From an uncultured Oscillospiraceae bacterium (GTDB lineage Bacteria; Bacillota; Clostridia; Oscillospirales; Oscillospiraceae), in assembly GCA_910584045.1 (NCBI GenBank), contig CAJTYO010000010.1, positions 1 to 64,000 of the forward strand: 64,000 nucleotides of DNA, written 5' to 3'. Of this stretch, positions 61,089 through 64,000 are shown piece after piece. The position numbers were made by a program, and so were the translations under genes. Each line of letters begins with the position of its first letter. The stretch's first letter is position 1. The notes beneath the pieces were generated by a model that was given only the letters and a program-made list of their open reading frames with translations, ran no database searches and was not told where the DNA came from.

Positions 61089-61474
61089 TTCTGTATGTCT
61101 ATTAGAGCGGAAGCATTTTAAAGAATATCAAAAAATGTTCCCTTACTTGACGAATGATGTTGCATCAAGTAGAATAATGGTACGAAGACTTAGACTCTGT
61201 GCAGAACGCCCCCATCCATACACAACTGCTTTAGCAATACCACGAATACAGCATAAAATATCATTGCGACTTTTTAAGATGCTCTTGTACTGGTTATGTC
61301 AAGCACATAGCAACGACTGATTTTCGGATATGGTTATCTGGATGGAAAGGTGCGGCGACAAAACGTAAATGAGTTTTGTCGCCTGCACTTTATTTTTTGA
61401 AAAAATGTGACGTGCCATAGAGGTTTCCTGTCTATATGGGTGAAGGGCCTTATCGCAGGGGAAAGGAGGTTCGT
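61089..61474. other. 386-bp gap at the edge of the acquired region
   Basis: Nothing recognisable is encoded. A plus-strand frame 61051-61320 overlaps the jag terminator and resembles no known protein. Composition shifts from GC-rich to AT-rich here. mnmE would be expected at this position in Firmicutes. A terminator lies at 61354-61383. Confidence 0.6.
61354..61383 (+). terminator. Terminator-like stem-loop upstream of the sigma-factor gene
   Basis: GGCGACAAAAC and GTTTTGTCGCC form an 11-bp stem with an 8-base loop, with GTGC/GCAC extending the base, followed by TTTATTTTTTGA. It would insulate the sigma-factor gene from upstream transcription. Confidence 0.82.
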
Positions 61475-62035
61475 GTGGAGGATAAGCAAATTATAGATTT
61501 GTATTGGGCGCGCGCTGAAACTGCTATATCCGAAACTGCGAAGAAGTACGGGAGGTACTGCCATTCTATTGCATTTAATATCCTGCACAGCCATGAAGAT
61601 AGCGAGGAATGTGTAAACGATACATTTTTCAACGCCTGGAGGACAATACCGCCCCAGCGTCCGAGTAAATTTGCGGCTTTTCTTGGAACGATTACCCGGC
61701 ATCTATCGCTAAACAAGTGGGAGCAATACAGCGCAGAAAAACGTGGCTGCGGACAAGTACCGCTTGTGCTGGAAGAATTGAGCGACTGTATCCCAGCTTC
61801 AGAAAATGTAGAACAGGTTATCGATGATCTTGCTTTGACAGAACTGCTCAATCGGTTCCTAGGTACTCTTTCAACGGACAGTCGAAAAATCTTCATGCGT
61901 AGATATTGGTATATGAACACAATCAAAGAAATTGCGAAAGGCTATTCAATGAGTGAGAGCAAAGTAAAGATGTCTTTGCTCCGCTCCCGGAACGATTTGA
62001 AACGACTATTGGAGAAAGAAGGTTTTGATCTATGA
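61475..62035 (+). CDS. ECF-like sigma-70 family RNA polymerase sigma factor
   Basis: A 186-residue sigma factor. Region 2 has YGRYCHSIAFNILHSHEDSEECVNDTFFNAWRTIPPQRPSKFAAFLGTITRHLSLN, and region 4 has TDSRKIFMRRYWYMNTIKEIAKGYSMSESKVKMSLLRSRNDLKRLLEKEG. This type is common in Clostridia next to a membrane protein that may act as its anti-sigma factor. The GTG at 61475 is preferred because AAAGGAGG lies five to six bases upstream; an ATG at 61436 has none. It overlaps the next gene by 4 bp. Confidence 0.88.
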   Translation: MEDKQIIDLYWARAETAISETAKKYGRYCHSIAFNILHSHEDSEECVNDTFFNAWRTIPPQRPSKFAAFLGTITRHLSLNKWEQYSAEKRGCGQVPLVLEELSDCIPASENVEQVIDDLALTELLNRFLGTLSTDSRKIFMRRYWYMNTIKEIAKGYSMSESKVKMSLLRSRNDLKRLLEKEGFDL

Positions 62036-62640
62036 AAGAAAAGCGTGTGTTAAAAGCCCTAGGCCAAGTAGACGCGGATTACGTCGAAGAAGCCTCACCC
62101 ACTCAGCAGACGAAAAGACCCGGTTGGTTGAAATGGGGGTCTATGGTGGCTTGCCTCGTACTTGTTCTCTCCGTTGGAGTTTTTGTCTCCCATACACGTC
62201 ATGATGACGATATAACGATTGGGACTGGCGTGGTTGACGCTGCCCCTATGGTTTATGTGAATGACGCGCTTTACAAACAATCCAACGACCAGCAGAGCTA
62301 TCAGGAGCAGAAAGACGATTTTGTATATCTCGGAAAGATTTTAAGTGATGTTTCCAACTACCAGGGCGGTGGTTATGACGGGATACCAAAGGAAAATTTT
62401 CAGGCAAATCACCCCATAGTAGGCTGTGAAGTATATCAATATGGGGAAAATATTGTTGTCAAAATCAATGGTTCGTACTGGCTCTATATAGAATATAGTA
62501 ACACTGGCAACCTGCCTGCCGGGGCTTATGTAGGGGATAGCAATAGCGGTAAGGATGACCTAAAAATGACTTTCCAAGAGGATGTTGCGAACGGTCAAGT
62601 GTCAGACAATCCTGGCTCCGTTGTCAACAGCGAGGGGTAA
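62032..62640 (+). CDS. Membrane protein paired with the sigma factor (putative anti-sigma factor)
   Basis: A 202-residue protein. A cytoplasmic N-terminus of about 32 residues (KEKRVLKALGQVDADYVEEASP) precedes one membrane helix (about 36-53) and an exported domain of about 150 residues with WLYIEYSNTGNLPAGAY. The 4-bp ATGA overlap with the sigma gene and this topology suggest an anti-sigma sensor, although no zinc-binding HxxxCxxC motif is present. Its 3' end overlaps the opposing integrase remnant. Confidence 0.72.
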   Translation: MKEKRVLKALGQVDADYVEEASPTQQTKRPGWLKWGSMVACLVLVLSVGVFVSHTRHDDDITIGTGVVDAAPMVYVNDALYKQSNDQQSYQEQKDDFVYLGKILSDVSNYQGGGYDGIPKENFQANHPIVGCEVYQYGENIVVKINGSYWLYIEYSNTGNLPAGAYVGDSNSGKDDLKMTFQEDVANGQVSDNPGSVVNSEG

Positions 62641-62782
62641 CAGATTGCCGCAGCAATCTGAATATAAAGCGAAAGGACAAGGCCAACCGGGCCTTACCAT
62701 ACACATCTTTGTATTTTGCCCTTGCTTGCCACGGCTTGCCTTTGCGGTCTAATTGTCGAACACTAACAGAGGTATACTTCAT
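62624..62782 (-). pseudogene. N-terminal remnant of a tyrosine-recombinase integrase
   Basis: The ATG at 62780-62782, with AGGAGG eight bases upstream, reads MKYTSVSVRQLDRKGKPWQA and continues RAKYKDVYGK. This is the N-terminal arm-binding start of clostridial ICE integrases (Tn916-Int-like group). After about 30 residues the frame continues as unrelated ARLALSFRF and stops at 62624. The catalytic domain is absent. It is evidence of an element that once inserted here. Confidence 0.75.
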
Positions 62783-62874
62783 TTGCCATACCTCCTAAGT
62801 CTGAATTGTTCCGCATTTCGTGCGCCGATTGTACCGCAGATGTTCCGCAAAGTCAATACCGCAGAGAAAAACAG

Positions 62875-62916
62875 CGAACCCGGAAACCCTTGCAATTCAA
62901 GGGTTTCCGGGGTTCG
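62875..62916. terminator. Bidirectional terminator-like hairpin upstream of the integrase remnant
   Basis: CCCGGAAACCCTTG (62879-62892) pairs with CAAGGGTTTCCGGG (62898-62911) across the loop CAATT. A further four base pairs follow a one-base bulge. T-runs flank it on both strands (ATTTTTG on plus, TGTTTTTC on minus). Confidence 0.8.
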
Positions 62917-63335
62917 ATTTTTGCGGGAAGCGGAGAACTCATTCCCACTCGGCGTGTTCTTTGTCATTCTTAACTATATTTGTTTAAGTTTTATGCAAAT
63001 ACACACCCACTTTTACATCAATTACATCATTTATTATGGCTTGCTGATTTTCTGTTGCCACTCATTTATTATAGCAAAACCCGTGAATTTAGCAACCCAT
63101 TTTTGAAATGTTACGCAATAAAAGCTATTTTTGAGAACAAAAGTATAAGATCCCCTCCACGTCATACTCATATCTTAAATGCCTTGTAAAATAAGGTATT
63201 TCTAAAGGCTAAAGCGTAACAAATCCAATACATATTTTCTCCTTATCGACCTTGTTACATGGTACTAGAACCATGTATTTCTTATTACTAAAGAAAATAG
63301 GGGCGACAGGCTGTACTTTAAAACTTGCAAACCGT
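62917..63335. other. AT-rich gap without genes
   Basis: This stretch is very AT-rich, unlike the GC-rich core. I see no gene, RNA or repeat in it. It looks like acquired or decaying DNA between the integrase remnant and the acetyltransferase. Confidence 0.6.
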
Positions 63336-63839
63336 TCACCTTTTGAAATTTATAAATGTTTCTTTATCAATCGAAAAAATATAATCCCCATTTTCATAAA
63401 AGGAATTTTGAACCATTCCTACCTTTTGCATTACTCTATATGATTCTACATTACTCTTTGCACATCCTCCATAGATTATGTCATATTCCATCTCCTCAAA
63501 CGCATAATTTATCAATTCCATAGCACATTGTGTAGCATAACCTCGATTTCGGTATTTTTCATCAATCATATAAAAAAGAACTGTTTTTCCTATTTCGGCT
63601 TCTCCGTCTAATCCGCACCAGCCTATTATCACATTTGGCTCTTTCTTTTGAAAAACACCTAAACATAAATGGCAAATTGATTTCTGTCGGTTCTTACTAT
63701 GAGTATCTTCCATATATTTTAACGCTTCGTATGCCTTATCTATCGTTGTTTCATGTGGGTATTCCCACATTCTTGCAATCTCCTTAATATCGTTTTCAGT
63801 CACAGTTCGCAGTATTAAATCGTTTGTTTTAAATTCCAC
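63336..63839 (-). CDS. GNAT-family acetyltransferase, AT-rich
   Basis: A 167-residue GNAT. It has LILRTVTENDIKEIARMWEYPH, VLFYMIDEKYRNRGYATQCAMELINYAFEE (acetyl-CoA loop RNRGYAT) and KSNVESYRVMQKVGMVQ. The substrate is unknown. The start is GTG at 63837-63839, overlapping the stop of the upstream gene by one base. Base composition is far more AT-rich than the core genes, which points to acquisition. Confidence 0.87.
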   Translation of the reverse strand: MEFKTNDLILRTVTENDIKEIARMWEYPHETTIDKAYEALKYMEDTHSKNRQKSICHLCLGVFQKKEPNVIIGWCGLDGEAEIGKTVLFYMIDEKYRNRGYATQCAMELINYAFEEMEYDIIYGGCAKSNVESYRVMQKVGMVQNSFYENGDYIFSIDKETFINFKR

Positions 63840-64000
63840 TATTCATTTCCCTCACTATCTATAATAACTTTCATTTCATCAACTATTTGCTGAACACTTT
63901 TACTATCTGTATTGATAACATAATCGCCCTCATATGGTTTTAAATGTAGCCAGAAAAAAGAACATTCATTTGCATCTCCACGCTTTTTATGACGTTCACA
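63839..64000 (-). CDS. P-loop kinase-like protein, C-terminal end (partial)
   Basis: The frame is open at the right edge of the window. The visible 53 residues read CERHKKRGDANECSFFWLHL and KPYEGDYVINTDSKSVQQIV, ending EMKVIIDSEGNE. The GDYVINTDSKS segment is like the C-terminus of small P-loop kinases of the shikimate-kinase or chloramphenicol-phosphotransferase type. The P-loop itself is outside the window. It is translationally coupled to the acetyltransferase. Confidence 0.55.
   Translation of the reverse strand, partial: CERHKKRGDANECSFFWLHLKPYEGDYVINTDSKSVQQIVDEMKVIIDSEGNE

Noticed and set aside
61051..61320. An 89-codon frame after jag
   Set aside because: Its start lies inside the jag terminator, it has no ribosome site and its translation matches no family I know.

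Overview
The window is a chromosomal segment around the replication origin of a GC-rich, low-motility-type Clostridia genome. The combination of an Rnf complex, SepF, DivIVA, Hfq and Soj/Spo0J with clostridial-type transposon remnants suggests an anaerobic gut member of Oscillospirales (Flavonifractor/Lawsonibacter-like). The lineage is an inference from gene content and composition; no rRNA, tRNA or CRISPR array is present to confirm it.

Layout. Bases 1-3.0 kb hold debris of a mobile element (a Cys-rich VLP fragment and an orphan TnpV) around an S-layer-homology protein that has lost its export signal. From 3.2 to 9.7 kb, on the minus strand, lies a cell-envelope cluster resembling the dlt D-alanylation operon: an adenylation enzyme, an MBOAT transferase and an SGNH protein, plus two paralogous transglutaminase-like exported proteins, but no carrier protein. 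From 9.8 to 17.8 kb is a housekeeping minus-strand series: cinA, divIVA, sepF, yggS, an HlyD-like protein, hfq, miaA and mutL. From 17.9 to 26.7 kb are metabolic and regulatory units: a cysteine desulfurase with a MerR regulator and a divergent aldo/keto reductase sharing a classical 19-bp-spacer MerR promoter; malQ; a DUF2975/XRE/lipoprotein operon with a duplicated operator; and a DUF975 membrane protein.

From 26.9 to 48.2 kb almost everything is on the plus strand: rnfCDGEAB, a methyltransferase, three parS sites, soj-spo0J, serS, mscL, rsmG, a MinD-like ATPase, a methylglyoxal-synthase-like protein without its catalytic acids, a T-box-like remnant, hisS, aspS, an alanyl-tRNA editing protein and lrgAB. 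From 48.4 to 57.9 kb the minus strand carries rnhA, gyrA, gyrB, remB, recF, yaaA, dnaN and dnaA, with a DnaA-box cluster between dnaN and dnaA. From 58.2 kb rightward the plus strand carries rpmH, rnpA, yidD, yidC and jag. mnmE and mnmG, which usually follow jag, are absent; a sigma factor/membrane protein pair, an integrase remnant and AT-rich acquired genes follow instead.

How it fits together. If the origin is at 56.2-58.1 kb, as the DnaA boxes and gene order indicate, then the 26.9-48.2 kb block, including the parABS centromere, is transcribed toward the origin, which is unusual for essential genes. The most useful leads are the carrier-less dlt-like cluster, the parS site embedded in a 36-bp palindromic terminator, the degenerate methylglyoxal synthase, a possible small RNA or attenuator upstream of soj, and the natural glutamine at the quinolone-resistance position of GyrA.
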